The notes beneath the pieces are model-generated. The model saw only the letters and a program-made list of their open reading frames with translations. It did not search any database and was not told the origin of the DNA. The translations under genes were made by a program, and so were the position numbers. A stretch of DNA of 64,000 nucleotides, taken from Trichostrongylus colubriformis. Taxonomy: Eukaryota; Nematoda; Chromadorea; Rhabditida; Trichostrongylidae. Positions 39,452 to 52,301 of this stretch are shown here, one piece after another (positions within the stretch are counted from its first letter, which is position 1; every line of letters starts with the position of its first letter). The stretch covers positions 32,327,426 to 32,391,425 of the forward strand of contig OZ022256.1 of assembly GCA_963978905.1 (NCBI GenBank), in the 5' to 3' direction.

Positions 39452-42091
39452 CTCGAGCTTTTTCTCTCCTGTCAGGAGAGGTTTCCAAAATTTTTCTGAC
39501 CCGAGTCGGATCTTAAAAGTACCTCAAACTTGGGTAATTAAACCAAAGTTGATTGGGGACACCTGTGCGAAGATGAAATATGAAACATTTACACTACTGG
39601 GACGGTTTCCCTCATGATACTAGGGGCCCTCCACAAGATACTAGGGGCCCAATTGATACTATAGGGCATACTTTATCTCGTAGTTTCGGCATCACAGAAA
39701 CCACCGAAAATCATCCACCTACCAGAATCAAGCCCACGGAATATGGAGGAAAATGATGATCTGGGACTTTATTAATTCCAGTGGGCGCTACAATAAAACC
39801 CTTCCGATCAAAATTGAACTTATATGAAGAGTTATGAACGGGCCAATCGATCGATTTTTCCGTCAAAACATCGGTCTTCCAAATCATTTTCTCGAGCTTT
39901 TTCTCTCCTGTCAGGAGAGGTTTCCAAAATTTTTCTGACCCGAGTCGGATCTTAAAAGTACCTCAAACTTGGGTAATTAAACCAAAGTTGATTGGGGACA
40001 CCTGTGCGAAGATGAAATATGAAACATTTACACTACTGGGACGGTTTCCCTCATGATACTAGGGGCCCTCCACAAGATACTAGGGCCCCAATTGATACTA
40101 TAGGGCATACTTTATCTCGTAGTTTCGGCATCACAGAAACCACCGAAAAACATCCACCTACCAGAATCAAGCCCACGGAATATGGAGGAAAATGATAATC
40201 TGGGACTTTATTAATTCCAGTGGGCGCTACAATAAAACCCTTCCGATCAAAATTGAACTTATATGAAGAGTTATGAACGGGCCAATCGATCGATTTTTCC
40301 GTCAAAACATCGGTCTTCCAAACCATTTTCTCGAGCTTTTTCTCTGTCAGGAGAGGCTTCCAAAATTTTTCTGACCACGATAGAAATCGAGTCGGATCTT
40401 AAAAGTACCTCAAACTTGGGTAATTAAACCAAAGCTGATTGGCGATACCTGTGCGAAGATGAATTATGAAACATTTCCCGTTTACACTACTGGGACGGTT
40501 TCCCTCATGATACTAGGGGCCCTTCACAAGATACTAGGGGCCCAAATGATACTATTGGGCATACTTTATCTCGTAGTTTCGGCATCACAAAAACTACCGA
40601 AAAACATCCACCTACCAGAAGCAAACCCTCGGAATTTGGAGGAAAATGATAATCTTGGACTTTATTAATTCCTGTGGACGCTACAACAAAACCCTTCTGA
40701 TCAAAAGTGAACTTATATGAAGAGTTATGAGCGGGCCAATCGATCGATTTTCTTCGTCAAAACATCGTTCTTTCAAACCATTTTCTCGAGCTTTTTCTCT
40801 CCTGTCAGGAGAGGTTTCCAAAATTTTTTTGACCACGATAGAAATCGAGTCGGATCTTAAAAGTACCTCAAACTTGGGTAATTAAACCAAAGTTGATTGG
40901 GGACACCTGTGCGAAGATAAAATATGAAACATTTACACTACTGGGACGGTTTCCCACATGACACTAGGGGCCCAACTGATACTATAGGGCATACTTTATC
41001 TCGTAGTTTCGGCATCACAGAAACTACCGAAAAACATCCACCTACCAGAAGCAAACCCTCGGAATTTGGAGGAAAATGATAATCTTGGACTTCATTAATT
41101 CCAGTGGACGCTACAATAAAACCCCTCCGATCAAAATTGAACTTATATGAAGAGTTATGAACGGGCCAATCGATCGGTTTTTTCGTCAAAACATCGGTCT
41201 TCCAAACCATTTTCTCGAGCTTTTTCTCTCCTGTCAGGAGAGGTTTCCAAAATTTTTCTGACCCGAGTCGGATCTTAAAAGTACCTCAAACTTGGGTAAT
41301 TAAACCAAAGTTGATTGGGGACACCTGTGCGAAGATGAAATATGAAACATTTACACTACTGGGACGGTTTCCCTCATGATACTAGGGGCCCTCCACAAGA
41401 TACTAGGGGCCCAATTGATACTATAGGGCATACTTTATCTCGTAGTTTCGGCATCACAGAAACCACCGAAAATCATCCACCTACCAGAATCAAGCCCACG
41501 GAATATGGAGGAAAATGATAATCTGGGACTTTATTAATTCCAGTGGGCGCTACAATAAAACCCTTCCGATCAAAATTGAACTTATATGAAGAGTTATGAA
41601 CGGGCCAATCGATCGATTTTTCCGTCAAAACATCGGTCTTCCAAATCATTTTCTCGAGCTTTTTCTCTCCTGTCAGGAGAGGTTTCCAAAATTTTTCTGA
41701 CCCGAGTCGGATCTTAAAAGTACCTCAAACTTGGGTAATTAAACCAAAGTTGATTGGGGACACCTGTGCGAAGATGAAATATGAAACATTTACACTACTG
41801 GGACGGTTTCCCTCATGATACTAGGGGCCCTCCACAAGATACTAGGGCCCCAATTGATACTATAGGGCATACTTTATCTCGTAGTTTCGGCATCACAGAA
41901 ACCACCGAAAAACATCCACCTACCAGAATCAAGCCCACGGAATATGGAGGAAAATGATAATCTGGGACTTTATTAATTCCAGTGGGCGCTACAATAAAAC
42001 CCTTCCGATCAAAATTGAACTTATATGAAGAGTTATGAACGGGCCAATCGATCGATTTTTCCGTCAAAACATCGGTCTTCCAAACCATTTT
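39002..42091. repeat. Tetramer-related block
   Basis: Starts 39002, 39452, 39891, 40330, 40785, 41214, 41653; lengths 450, 439, 439, 455, 429, 439, 439. From 39891 it parallels 6687-8888 at an offset of 33,204 bp, and the similarity runs on to about 42,310. The 450-bp monomer is an unusual A+B-C+ combination not seen elsewhere in the window. A private AATGATGATCTGGG lies near 39755. Confidence 0.9.
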
Positions 42092-45000
42092 CTCGAGCTT
42101 TTTCTCTGTCAGGAGAGGCTTCCAAAATTTTTCTGACCACGATAGAAATCGAGTCGGATCTTAAAAGTACCTCAAACTTGGGTAATTAAACCAAAGCTGA
42201 TTGGCGATACCTGTGCGAAGATGAATTATGAAACATTTCCCGTTTACACTACTGGGACGGTTTCCCTCATGATACTAGGGGCCCTTCACAAGATACTAGG
42301 GGCCCAAATGATACTATAGGGCATACTTTATCTCGTAGTTTCGGCATCACAGAAACCACCGAAAAACATCCACCTACCAAAATCAAGCCCACGGAATATG
42401 GAGGAAAATGATAATCTGGGACTTTATCAATTCCAGTGGGCGCTACAATAAAACCCTTCCGATCAAAATTGAACTTATATGAACAGTTATGAACGGGCCA
42501 ATCGATCGATTTTTCCGTCAAAACATCGGTCTTCCAAACCATTTTCTCGAGCTTTTTCTCTCCTGTCAGGAGAGGTTTCCAAAATTTTTTTGACCACGAT
42601 AAAAATCGAGTCGGATCTTAAAAGTACCTCAAACTTGGGTAATTTAACCAAAGTTGATTGGGGACACCTGTGCGAAGATGAATTATGAAACATTTCCCGT
42701 TTACACTACTGGGACGGTTTCCCTCATGATACTAGGGGCCCAATTGATACTATAGGGCATACTTTATCTCGTAGTTTCGGCATCACAGAAACCACCGAAA
42801 AACATCCACCTACCAGAATCAAGCCCTCGGAATTTGGAGGAAAATGATAATCTGGGACTTTATTAATTCCAGTGGGCGCTACAATAAAACCCTTCTGATC
42901 AAAATTGAACTTATATGAAGGGTTATGAACGGGCCAATCGACCGATTTTCTCCGTCAAAACATCGGTCTTCCAAACCATTTTCTCGAGCTTTTTCTCTCC
43001 TGTCAGGAGAGGTTTCCAAAATTTTTTTGACCACGATAAAAATCGAGTCGGATCTTAAAAGTACCTCAAACTTGGGTAATTTAACCAAAGTTGATTGGGG
43101 ACACCTGTGCGAAGATGAAATATGAAACATTTACACTACTGGGACGGTTTCCCACATGACACTAGGGGCCCAATTGATACTATAGGGCATACTTTATCTC
43201 GTAGTTTCGGCATCACAGAAACCACCGAAAAACATCCACCTACCAGAATCAAGCCCTCGGAATTTGGAGGAAAATGATAATCTGGGACTTTATTAATTCC
43301 AGTGGGCGCTACAATAAAACCCTTCTGATCAAAATTGAACTTATATGAAGGGTTATGAACGGGCCAATCGACCGATTTTCTCCGTCAAAACATCGGTCTT
43401 CCAAACCATTTTCTCGAGCTTTTTCTCTCCTGTCAGGAGAGGTTTCCAAAATTTTTCTGACCCGAGTCGGATCTTAAAAGTACCTCAAACTTGGGTAATT
43501 AAACCAAAGTTGATTGGGGACACCTGTGCGAAGATGAAATATGAAACATTTACACTACTGGGACGGTTTCCCTCATGATACTAGGGGCCCTCCACAAGAT
43601 ACTAGGGCCCCAATTGATACTATAGGGCATACTTTATCTCGTAGTTTCGGCATCACAGAAACCACCGAAAAACATCCACCTACCAAAATCAAGCCCACGG
43701 AATATGGAGGAAAATGATAATCTGGGACTTTATCAATTCCAGTGGGCGCTACAATAAAACCCTTCCGATCAAAATTGAACTTATATGAACAGTTATGAAC
43801 GGGCCAATCGATCGATTTTTCCGTCAAAACATCGGTCTTCCAAACCATTTTCTCGAGCTTTTTCTCTCCTGTCAGGAGAGGTTTCCAAAATTTTTTTGAC
43901 CACGATAAAAATCGAGTCGGATCTTAAAAGTACCTCAAACTTGGGTAATTTAACCAAAGTTGATTGGGGACACCTGTGCGAAGATGAATTATGAAACATT
44001 TCCCGTTTACACTACTGGGACGGTTTCCCTCATGATACTAGGGGCCCAATTGATACTATAGGGCATACTTTATCTCGTAGTTTCGGCATCACAGAAACCA
44101 CCGAAAAACATCCACCTACCAGAATCAAGCCCTCGGAATTTGGAGGAAAATGATAATCTGGGACTTTATTAATTCCAGTGGGCGCTACAATAAAACCCTT
44201 CTGATCAAAATTGAACTTATATGAAGGGTTATGAACGGGCCAATCGACCGATTTTCTCCGTCAAAACATCGGTCTTCCAAACCATTTTCTCGAGCTTTTT
44301 CTCTCCTGTCAGGAGAGGTTTCCAAAATTTTTTTGACCACGATAAAAATCGAGTCGGATCTTAAAAGTACCTCAAACTTGGGTAATTTAACCAAAGTTGA
44401 TTGGGGACACCTGTGCGAAGATAAAATATGAAACATTTACACTACTGGGACGGTTTCCCACATGACATTAGGGGCCCAATTGATACTATAGGGCATACTT
44501 CATCTCGTAGTTACGGCATCACAGAAACCACCGAAAAACATCCACCTACCAGAATCAAGCCCACGGAATATGGAGGAAAATGATAATCTGGGACTTTATT
44601 AATTCCAGTGGGCGCTACAATAAAACCCTTCTGATCAAAATTGAACTTATATGAAGAGTTATGAACGGGCCAATCGATCGATTTTCTCCGTCAAAACATC
44701 GTTCTTTCAAACCATTTTCTCGAGCTTTTTCTCTCCTGTCAGGAGAGGTTTCCAAAATTTTTCTGACCACGATAGAAATCGAGTCGGATCTTAAAAGTAC
44801 CTCAAGCTTGGGTAATTAAACCAAAGTTGATTGGGGACACCTGTGCGAAGATGAATTATGAAACATTTCCCGTTTACACTACCGGGACGGTTTCCCACAT
44901 GATACTAGGGGCCCTCCACAAGATACTAGGGGCCCAATTGATACTATAGGGCATACTTTATCTCGTAGTTTCGGCATCACAGAAACCACCGAAAAACATC

Positions 45001-45606
45001 CACCTACCAGAAGCAAGCCCTCGGAATTTGGAGGAAAATGATAATCTTGGACTTTATTAATTCCAGTGGACGCTACAACAAAACCCTTCTGATCAAAATT
45101 GAACTTATATGAAGAGTTATGAACGGGCCAACTGATCGATTTTCTCCGTCAGACCATCGGTCTTCCAAACCATTTTCTCGAGCTTTTTCTCTCCTGTCAG
45201 GAGAGGTTTCCAAAATTTTTTTGACCACGATAAAAATCGAGTCGGATCTTAAAAGTACCTCAAACTTGGGTAATTTAACCAAAGTTGATTGGGGACACCT
45301 GTGCGAAGATAAAATATGAAACATTTACACTACTGGGACGGTTTCCCACATGACATTAGGGGCCCAATTGATACTATAGGGCATACTTCATCTCGTAGTT
45401 ACGGCATCACAGAAACCACCGAAAAACATCCACCTACCAGAATCAAGCCCACGGAATATGGAGGAAAATGATAATCTGGGACTTTATTAATTCCAGTGGG
45501 CGCTACAATAAAACCCTTCTGATCAAAATTGAACTTATATGAAGAGTTATGAACGGGCCAATCGATCGATTTTCTCCGTCAAAACATCGTTCTTCCAAAC
45601 CATTTT
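42092..45606. repeat. Divergent block with 437/430-bp monomers
   Basis: Starts 42092, 42546, 42983, 43413, 43852, 44289, 44719, 45177; lengths 454, 437, 430, 439, 437, 430, 458, 430. Marks concentrated here are ACGATAAAAATCG (also at a few other places), GGTAATTTAACC (here and at the array edge only), CCAAAATCAAGCCC with TTATCAATTCC, and AACAGTTATG. A 1,306-bp trimer repeat links 42,311-43,108 to 43,617-44,414. An 888-bp dimer repeat links 44,289-44,700 to 45,177-45,590. Confidence 0.9.
42546..42982. repeat. 437-bp monomer (A+B+C-)
   Basis: Blocks A and B are present, but only one GATACTAGGGGCCC is, giving 458 minus 21. The only other copy is 43852-44288. The diverged edge monomer (63725 onward) has the same A+B+C- arrangement, which makes this the best candidate for the ancestral form. 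Confidence 0.85.
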
Positions 45607-48600
45607 CTCGAGCTTTTTCTCTCCTGTCAGGAGAGGTTTCCAAAATTTTTTTGACCACGATAAAAATCGAGTCGGATCTTAAAAGTACCTCAAACTTGGG
45701 TAATTAAACCAAAGTTGATTGGGGACACCTGTGCGAAGATAAAATATGAAACATTTACACTACTGGGACGGTTTCCCACATGACACTAGGGGCCCAACTG
45801 ATACTATAGGGCATACTTTATCTCGTAGTTTCGGCATCACAGAAACTACCGAAAAACATCCACCTACCAGAAGCAAACCCTCGGAATTTGGAGGAAAATG
45901 ATAATCTTGGACTTCATTAATTCCAGTGGGCGCTACAATAAAACCCTTCCGATCAAAATTGAACTTATATGAACAGTTATGAACGGGCCAATCGATCGAT
46001 TTTTCCGTCAAAACATCGGTCTTCCAAACCATTTTCTCGAGCTTTTTCTCTCCTGTCAGGAGAGGTTTCCAAAATTTTTTTGACCACGATAAAAATCGAG
46101 TCGGATCTTAAAAGTACCTCAAACTTGGGTAATTAAACCAAAGCTGATTGGCGATACCTGTGCGAATATGAATTATGAAACATTTCCCGTTTACACTACT
46201 GGGACGGTTTCCCTCATGATACTAGGGGCCCTTCACAAGATACTAGGGGCCCAAATGATACTATTGGGCATACTTTATCTCGTAGTTTCGGCATCACAAA
46301 AACTACCGAAAAACATCCACCTACCAGAATCAAGCCCACGGAATATGGAGGAAAATGATAATCTGGGACTTTATTAATTCCAGTGGGCGCTACAATAAAA
46401 CCCTTCTGATCAAAATTGAACTTATATGAAGAGTTATGAACGGGCCAATCGATCGATTTTCTCCGTCAAAACATCGTTCTTTCAAACCATTTTCTCGAGC
46501 TTTTTCTCTCCTGTCAGGAGAGGTTTCCAAAATTTTTCTGACCACGATAGAAATCGAGTCGGATCTTAAAAGTACCTCAAACTTGGGTAATTAAACCAAA
46601 GCTGATTGGCGATACCTGTGCGAATATGAATTATGAAACATTTCCCGTTTACACTACTGGGACGGTTTCCCTCATGATACTAGGGGCCCTTCACAAGATA
46701 CTAGGGGCCCAAATGATACTATTGGGCATACTTTATCTCGTAGTTTCGGCATCACAAAAACTACCGAAAAACATCCACCTACCAGAAGCAAACCCTCGGA
46801 ATTTGGAGGAAAATGATAATCTTGGACTTTATTAATTCCTGTGGACGCTACAACAAAACCCTTCTGATCAAAAGTGAACTTATATGAAGAGTTATGAGCG
46901 GGCCAATCGATCGATTTTCATCGTCAAAACATCGTTCTTTCAAACCATTTTCTCGAGCTTTTTCTCTCCTGTCAGGAGAGGTTTCCAAAATTTTTCTGAC
47001 CACGATAGAAATCGAGTCGGATCTTAAAAGTACCTCAAACTTGGGTAATTAAACCAAAGCTGATTGGCGATACCTGTGCGAAGATGAATTATGAAACATT
47101 TCCCGTTTACACTACTGGGACGGTTTCCCTCATGATACTAGGGGCCCTTCACAAGATACTAGGGGCCCAAATGATACTATTGGGCATACTTTATCTCGTA
47201 GTTTCGGCATCACAAAAACTACCGAAAAACATCCACCTACCAGAGCAAACCCTCGGAATTTGGAGGAAAATGATAATCTTGGACTTTATTAATTCCTGTG
47301 GACGCTACAACAAAACCCTTCTGATCAAAAGTGAACTTATATGAAGAGTTATGAGCGGGCCAATCGATCGATTTTCATCGTCAAAACATCGTTCTTTCGA
47401 ACCATTTTCTCGAGCTTTTTCTCTCCTGTCAGGAGAGGTTTCCAAAATTTTTCTGACCCGAGTCGGATCTTAAAAGTACCTCAAACTTGGGTAATTAAAC
47501 CAAAGTTGATTGGGGACACCTGTGCGAAGATGAAATATGAAACATTTACACTACTGGGACGGTTTCCCTCATGATACTAGGGGCCCTCCACAAGATACTA
47601 GGGCCCCAATTGATACTATAGGGCATACTTTATCTCGTAGTTTCGGCATCACAGAAACCACCGAAAAACATCCACCTACCAGAATCAAGCCCACGGAATA
47701 TGGAGGAAAATGATAATCTGGGACTTTATTAATTCCAGTGGGCGCTACAATAAAACCCTTCCGATCAAAATTGAACTTATATGAAGAGTTATGAACGGGC
47801 CAATCGATCGATTTTTCCGTCAAAACATCGGTCTTCCAAACCATTTTCTCGAGCTTTTTCTCTGTCAGGAGAGGCTTCCAAAATTTTTCTGACCACGATA
47901 GAAATCGAGTCGGATCTTAAAAGTACCTCAAACTTGGGTAATTAAACCAAAGCTGATTGGCGATACCTGTGCGAATATGAATTATGAAACATTTCCCGTT
48001 TACACTACTGGGACGGTTTCCCTCATGATACTAGGGGCCCTTCACAAGATACTAGGGGCCCAAATGATACTATTGGGCATACTTTATCTCGTAGTTTCGG
48101 CATCACAAAAACTACCGAAAAACATCCACCTACCAGAAGCAAACCCTCGGAATTTGGAGGAAAATGATAATCTTGGACTTTATTAATTCCTGTGGACGCT
48201 ACAACAAAACCCTTCTGATCAAAAGTGAACTTATATGAAGAGTTATGAGCGGGCCAATCGATCGATTTTCATCGTCAAAACATCGTTCTTTCAAACCATT
48301 TTCTCGAGCTTTTTCTCTCCTGTCAGGAGAGGTTTCCAAAATTTTTCTGACCACGATAGAAATCGAGTCGGATCTTAAAAGTACCTCAAACTTGGGTAAT
48401 TAAACCAAAGCTGATTGGCGATACCTGTGCGAAGATGAATTATGAAACATTTCCCGTTTACACTACTGGGACGGTTTCCCTCATGATACTAGGGGCCCTT
48501 CACAAGATACTAGGGGCCCAAATGATACTATTGGGCATACTTTATCTCGTAGTTTCGGCATCACAAAAACTACCGAAAAACATCCACCTACCAGAGCAAA

Positions 48601-51600
48601 CCCTCGGAATTTGGAGGAAAATGATAATCTTGGACTTTATTAATTCCTGTGGACGCTACAACAAAACCCTTCTGATCAAAAGTGAACTTATATGAAGAGT
48701 TATGAGCGGGCCAATCGATCGATTTTCATCGTCAAAACATCGTTCTTTCGAACCATTTTCTCGAGCTTTTTCTCTCCTGTCAGGAGAGGTTTCCAAAATT
48801 TTTCTGACCCGAGTCGGATCTTAAAAGTACCTCAAACTTGGGTAATTAAACCAAAGTTGATTGGGGACACCTGTGCGAAGATGAAATATGAAACATTTAC
48901 ACTACTGGGACGGTTTCCCTCATGATACTAGGGGCCCTCCACAAGATACTAGGGCCCCAATTGATACTATAGGGCATACTTTATCTCGTAGTTTCGGCAT
49001 CACAGAAACCACCGAAAAACATCCACCTACCAGAATCAAGCCCACGGAATATGGAGGAAAATGATAATCTGGGACTTTATTAATTCCAGTGGGCGCTACA
49101 ATAAAACCCTTCCGATCAAAATTGAACTTATATGAAGAGTTATGAACGGGCCAATCGATCGATTTTTCCGTCAAAACATCGGTCTTCCAAACCATTTTCT
49201 CGAGCTTTTTCTCTGTCAGGAGAGGCTTCCAAAATTTTTCTGACCACGATAGAAATCGAGTCGGATCTTAAAAGTACCTCAAACTTGGGTAATTAAACCA
49301 AAGCTGATTGGCGATACCTGTGCGAAGATGAATTATGAAACATTTCCCGTTTACACTACTGGGACGGTTTCCCTCATGATACTAGGGGCCCTTCACAAGA
49401 TACTAGGGGCCCAAATGATACTATTGGGCATACTTTATCTCGTAGTTTCGGCATCACAAAAACTACCGAAAAACATCCACCTACCAGAAGCAAACCCTCG
49501 GAATTTGGAGGAAAATGATAATCTTGGACTTTATTAATTCCTGTGGACGCTACAACAAAACCCTTCTAATCAAAAGTGAACTTATATGAAGAGTTATGAG
49601 CGGGCCAATCGATCGATTTTCTTCGTCAAAACATCGTTCTTTCAAACCATTTTCTCGAGCTTTTTCTCTCCTGTCAGGAGAGGTTTCCAAAATTTTTTTG
49701 ACCACGATAGAAATCGAGTCGGATCTTAAAAGTACCTCAAACTTGGGTAATTAAACCAAAGTTGATTGGGGACACCTGTGCGAAGATAAAATATGAAACA
49801 TTTACACTACTGGGACGGTTTCCCACATGACACTAGGGGCCCAACTGATACTATAGGGCATACTTTATCTCGTAGTTTCGGCATCACAGAAACTACCGAA
49901 AAACATCCACCTACCAGAAGCAAACCCTCGGAATTTGGAGGAAAATGATAATCTTGGACTTCATTAATTCCAGTGGACGCTACAATAAAACCCCTCCGAT
50001 CAAAATTGAACTTATATGAAGAGTTATGAACGGGCCAATCGATCGATTTTTTCGTCAAAACATCGGTCTTCCAAACCATTTTCTCGAGCTCTTTCTCTCC
50101 TGTCAGGAGAGGTTTCCAAAATTTTTCTGACCCGAGTCGGATCTTGAAAGTACCTCAAACTTGGGTAATTAAACCAAAGTTGATTGGGGACACCTGTGCG
50201 AAGATAAAATATGAAACATTTACACTACTGGGACGGTTTCCCACATGACACTAGGGGCCCAACTGATACTATAGGGCATACTTTATCTCGTAGTTTCGGC
50301 ATCACAGAAACTACCGAAAAACATCCACCTACCAGAAGCAAACCCTCGGAATTTGGAGGAAAATGATAATCTTGGACTTCATTAATTCCAGTGGACGCTA
50401 CAATAAAACCCTTCCGATCAAAATTGAACTTATATGAAGAGTTATGAACGGGCCAATCGATCGATTTTTTCGTCAAAACATCGGTCTTCCAAACCATTTT
50501 CTCGAGCTCTTTCTCTCCTGTCAGGAGAGGTTTCCAAAATTTTTTTGACCACGATAGAAATCGAGTCGGATCTTAAAAGTACCTCAATCTTGGGTAATTA
50601 AACCAAAGTTGATTGGGGACACCTGTGCGAAGATGAATTATGAAACATGTCCCGTTTACACTACCGGGACGGTTTCCCACATGATACTAGGGGCCCTCCA
50701 CAAGATACTAGGGGCCCAATTGATACTATAGGGCATACTTTATCTCGTAGTTTCGGCATCACAGAAACCACCGAAAAACATCCACCTACCAGAAGCAAAC
50801 CCTCGGAATTTGGAGGAAAATGATAATCTTGGACTTCATTAATTCCAGTGGACGCTACAATAAAACCCTTCCGATCAAAATTGAACTTATATGAAGAGTT
50901 ATGAACGGGCCAATCGATCGATTTTTTCGTCAAAACATCGGTCTTCCAAACCATTTTCTCGAGCTTTTTCTCTCCTGTCAGGAGAGGTTTCCAAAATTTT
51001 TTTGACCACGATAGAAATCGAGTCGGATCTTAAAAGTACCTCAATCTTGGGTAATTAAACCAAAGTTGATTGGGGACACCTGTGCGAAGATGAATTATGA
51101 AACATGTCCCGTTTACACTACCGGGACGGTTTCCCACATGATACTAGGGGCCCTCCACAAGATACTAGGGGCCCAATTGATACTATAGGGCATACTTTAT
51201 CTCGTAGTTTCGGCATCACAGAAACCACCGAAAAACATCCACCTACCAGAAGCAAGCCCTCGGAATTTGGAGGAAAATGATAATCTTGGACTTTATTAAT
51301 TCCAGTGGACGCTACAACAAAACCCTTCTGATCGAAATTGAACTTATATGAAGAGTTATGAACGGGCCAATCGATCGATTTTCTCCGTCAAACATCGTTC
51401 TTTCAAACCATTTTCTCGAGCTTTTTCTCTCCTGTCAGGAGAGGTTTCCAAAATTTTTCTGACCACGATAGAAATCGAGTCGGATCTTAAAAGTACCTCA
51501 AGCTTGGGTAATTAAACCAAAGTTGATTGGGGACACCTGTGCGAAGATGAATTATGAAACATTTCCCGTTTACACTACTGGGACGGTTTCCCACATGATA

Positions 51601-52301
51601 CTAGGGGCCCTCCACAAGATACTAGGGGCCCAATTGATACTATTGGGCATACTTTATCTCGTAGTTACGGCATCACAGAAACCACCGAAAAACATCCACC
51701 TACCAGAATCAAGCCCACGGAATATGGAGGAAAATGATAATCTGGGACTTTATTAATTCCAGTGGGCGCTACAATAAAACCCTTCTGATCAAAATTGAAC
51801 TTATATGAAGAGTTATGAACGGGCCAACTGATCGATCTTCTCCGTCAGACCATCGGTCTTCCAAACCATTTTCTCGAGCTTTTTCTCTCCTGTCAGGAGA
51901 GGTTTCCAAAATTTTTCTGACCACGATAGAAATCGAGTCGGATCTTAAAAGTACCTCAAACTTGGATAATTAAACCAAAGCTAATTGGGGACACCTGTGC
52001 GAAGATGAAATATGAAACATTTACACTACTGGGACGGTTTCCCACATGACACTAGGGGCCCAATTGATACTATAGGGCATACTTTATCTCGTAGTTTCGG
52101 AATCACAGAAACCACCGAAAAACATCCACCTACCAGAATCAAGCCCACGGAATATGGAGGAAAATGATAATCTGGGACTTTATTAATTCCAGTGGGCGCT
52201 ACAATAAAACCCTTCCGATCAAAATTGAACTTATATGAAGAGTTATGAACGGGCCAATCGATCGATTTTTCCGTCAAAACATCGGTCTTCCAAACCATTT
52301 T
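45607..52301. repeat. 6.7-kb module, copy 1 (15 monomers)
   Basis: Starts 45607, 46036, 46494, 46952, 47409, 47848, 48303, 48760, 49199, 49654, 50083, 50501, 50958, 51415, 51873. The first seven match copy 2 at an offset of 6,695 bp; those from 49654 match at 5,344 bp. The difference is exactly one 1,351-bp trimer. It contains octamer block copy 3 (46952-50500). Confidence 0.92.
46952..50500. repeat. Octamer block, copy 3
   Basis: Starts 46952, 47409, 47848, 48303, 48760, 49199, 49654, 50083; lengths 457, 439, 455, 457, 439, 455, 429, 418, identical in order to the blocks at 83 and 11565. It lies inside the 6.7-kb module. Confidence 0.93.
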
